From Tritrichomonas foetus (taxonomy: Eukaryota > Parabasalia > Tritrichomonadida > Tritrichomonadidae), in the NCBI GenBank assembly GCA_001839685.1, contig MLAK01000800.1, positions 1 to 60,948 of the forward strand: 60,948 bases of DNA, written 5' to 3'. The notes below the pieces were generated by a model. The model did no database searches. It was not told where the DNA came from and saw only the letters and a program-made list of their open reading frames with translations. How positions within the stretch are numbered: position 1 is the first letter of the stretch; each line of letters starts with the position of its first letter. Positions 58,894-60,948 of this stretch are shown here, piece after piece. The position numbers and the translations under genes are program-made.

Positions 58894-60073
58894 TTGATGA
58901 TAGGGATTTTATCGTGGCGAATATTTTTTGTTAGAAAATAATATGGCATGTATACTTTTTAAATTTCAATCTCATTGCCAAAAGTGAAATCAAAAAACTT
59001 TACTATTTAAATGGAGCTTTGTAGAGCGAATTCTGTATAACTCACTAAATATAATTATATTTATGAGTAAAGAGAGTTAAATACCTGCAAATTCATAATT
59101 AAAATGAAATATGTTACAATGAAACAATTTTATTGATCAAAGTTTTTGAAAACAATCATAATAATTAAGAGACTAGGAAAATTGAGCAATGCATCAATTG
59201 CCACTAAATTGAAATGAAATAAAGTCGTGAATGAGAAACTTTACAAATTGCTTTGTCATTGTTTTGGGAAATTTATTTGGCGATTAAACTAAAGAAATCT
59301 TGTCTTTCAAATCACTCAATAGGCCTTTGCGAAAGTTTTGATAAGAAAAATGATGAATGATTTCTCATTGATGTTTTCGATTTCTATATAGTGAAAAACT
59401 ATTCTATGAATGTTTGATTTGTATTTGTTTTGGTACAACAGTATTTAATTCACTTTCTTTTCATCAGATACAGATCGTTGACTTGATTATATATCTATAC
59501 ATAATCTGAATATTTATTTCTTAGATATGAAGAGAATTAATTGAGAGTTCTTAGTATCTTGCTATGATCTGGAAAAGAAAAGCATTAGTTTCTTTTAATG
59601 TTACGAAAAAATGAATATGACTAACCATGTTTAAAGATTTTTCTTGGAAAGTCGGGTAAACTTCATTTCATATATATAAAATGATACATATTAAAATTTA
59701 GGAAGTTAATATTCTAGAATTAATTAAAAAACAAATACGTAATCGATAATGGTTGGAAAGAAACAGAAAAGATAGACTTCTTCGACTGTTTAAAAATATG
59801 ATATACTATTCGTATTTTTTGTAACATTGATTCCTGAATTCCACAAATATTTTTGATTTTGATAGTGACAATAAAATGCAAAGCATTCTAATTTCCATAC
59901 AGTCCGTTTTAGTGAGAAATTTTCATTTGTCAACTTCATTCTATGCACCAAATCTAATGAATCAAATTCGATTAAAGTTTGGTAGCATGAATACTGTACT
60001 ATTTAGGAATATAAACACGTGTATTTGGATTCCTCAATAGTAATACAGTATTTATAAATATATTCTCAGTTGA
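58894..60073. other. Intergenic spacer
   Basis: A long AT-rich region between two minus-strand genes. No open frame, RNA gene or tandem repeat is evident. It must hold the BAR-gene promoter and the 3' region of the kinase gene. Confidence 0.45.
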
Positions 60074-60948
60074 TTAACAAGAATAATTATCATAAAAACT
60101 AACCAATTCACCATAGTCATTCGGTATTGGAATATATTTTTGGTCGATAAATTCAACAAGAGTTTCTAGAGCTGCAAAATCATGTTTTTCAATTCCATTT
60201 CGAAGAAGAATTTCGGCTTCATAAGCATTCCTAGGTAGAACAATGCCTTTTGCTTTCATGACTGCAAGATATCTCATGACATTTACATTCTTTTCAGAAT
60301 AATAAAGTAATTTTTCTATTGAAAAACTTGGTGATGGATGATGTTGACTGTGAATATACTCTTTATATTGATTAAATCTATTGATATCAATATTTTTTAT
60401 TTCTTTTGATAAGAGTTCCAACATTTTCACAATTTCTAAAAAAGATGGTCTTTCACTTCTTTCATTCCTACAACAATAATCATAAATTTCTCTATATGGA
60501 TTATTTTTTTCAAGTTCTGGTATTTGGTGGTTCATAATAGAATTACATATTTGGTATTGATTTTGATTTTGATAAAGTTGAGTTTTGGTGACAATGTTAT
60601 ATATTATTACTCCAAAAGCATAAGAATCTGTTCGGCTATCAATCTTGTTGCTTTGAACAGAAGACATTAATATCTCCGGGGAACTGGAATTGATTTTATA
60701 CTTCGTGCTCCATGCTTGAATAGGTTTATAAAATGAATATTCGAAATCATATCCACCAATCTTGGGGAAGTTGTTCTCATCAATAAAAATATTTGATATA
60801 TTAATATTGGAGTGTATAATTCCATTTGCATGTAAAATAGATATTCCAACAGCAACCCCATAGAGAATTATTAAAATTTGGGTTGTATCAGCCCTTTGAT
60901 TTGTTTTAATCCAAGTAGATAGTTTTTGGTGTGGCATATATTCCATTT
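60074..60948 (-). CDS. Protein kinase-like protein, pseudokinase-type, with Sel1-like C-terminus (partial)
   Basis: The visible 290 residues are the C-terminal part; the kinase N-lobe lies beyond the right edge. It opens at the hinge (MEYMPHQKLSTWI). The catalytic loop reads IIHSNINISN, where active kinases have HRDLKPxN, so the catalytic Asp is Asn. The DFG position reads GYD within FPKIGGYDFEYSF. The APE-like SPEILM and DSYAFGVIIYNIV are conserved, so the fold is intact but phosphotransfer is unlikely. It looks like a TKL-type pseudokinase. The last 80 residues (KAKGIVLPRNAYEAEILLRN and following) resemble Sel1/TPR-type repeats often attached to such kinases in trichomonads. The visible ATG near the edge is internal. 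Confidence 0.75.
   Translation of the reverse strand, partial: MEYMPHQKLSTWIKTNQRADTTQILIILYGVAVGISILHANGIIHSNINISNIFIDENNFPKIGGYDFEYSFYKPIQAWSTKYKINSSSPEILMSSVQSNKIDSRTDSYAFGVIIYNIVTKTQLYQNQNQYQICNSIMNHQIPELEKNNPYREIYDYCCRNERSERPSFLEIVKMLELLSKEIKNIDINRFNQYKEYIHSQHHPSPSFSIEKLLYYSEKNVNVMRYLAVMKAKGIVLPRNAYEAEILLRNGIEKHDFAALETLVEFIDQKYIPIPNDYGELVSFYDNYSC

Overview
This window looks like a nuclear contig from a flagellated, very AT-rich protist, most likely a trichomonad parabasalid (Tritrichomonas- or Trichomonas-like). I infer this from four things. The genes are long and uninterrupted, with no recognisable introns. TCAYW-type initiator motifs lie a few bases upstream of several start codons, as in Trichomonas. 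There is a radial spoke protein, so the cell has a flagellum. A giant surface protein carries Pmp-type GGA[I/V/L]/CxF repeats, one transmembrane helix and a short cytoplasmic tail. Species assignment is inference and would need a database search.

Layout. 1-10.7 kb holds a RhoGEF-kelch protein, radial spoke protein 3, a topoisomerase-III-like protein whose catalytic residues are mostly replaced, and the TRAPPC8 trafficking subunit. 10.7-15.3 kb is decayed: low-complexity DNA, at least two broken genes, a 623-base assembly gap, and a near-identical inverted repeat of about 200 bp whose right arm is the 5' flank of the next gene. 15.3-29.4 kb is one giant Pmp-like surface-protein locus of about 4,700 codons, split here by a +1 shift at an A9 run and by an in-frame TAG. 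It contains about 12 super-repeats of about 340 residues, a Thr/Ser/Pro stalk, a transmembrane helix and a tail. 29.9-39 kb has a small tail-anchored candidate, a family-uncertain 466-residue protein, an ankyrin protein and a cytosolic beta-helix protein. 39-46 kb has nuclear genes (Med10, a nucleoplasmin-like acidic protein, TAF12), a PhnP-like metallo-beta-lactamase-fold hydrolase and two poorly characterised proteins. 46-61 kb has a coiled-coil protein, two PROPPIN (Atg18/WIPI) genes flanking a multi-spanning membrane protein, a Vps8-like CORVET subunit, a Rab GTPase, a BAR/SH3-like protein and a pseudokinase cut by the right edge.

Membrane traffic is the recurring theme: TRAPPC8, Vps8-like, two PROPPINs, a Rab and a BAR protein. 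The genes are independently transcribed and not in operons. Neighbours alternate between divergent and convergent, and two of the convergent gaps hold minisatellites. The points most worth checking are the catalytically degenerate topoisomerase III paralogue, the inverted duplication of a two-way promoter next to the Pmp gene, and the broken, recently duplicated Pmp repeat array.
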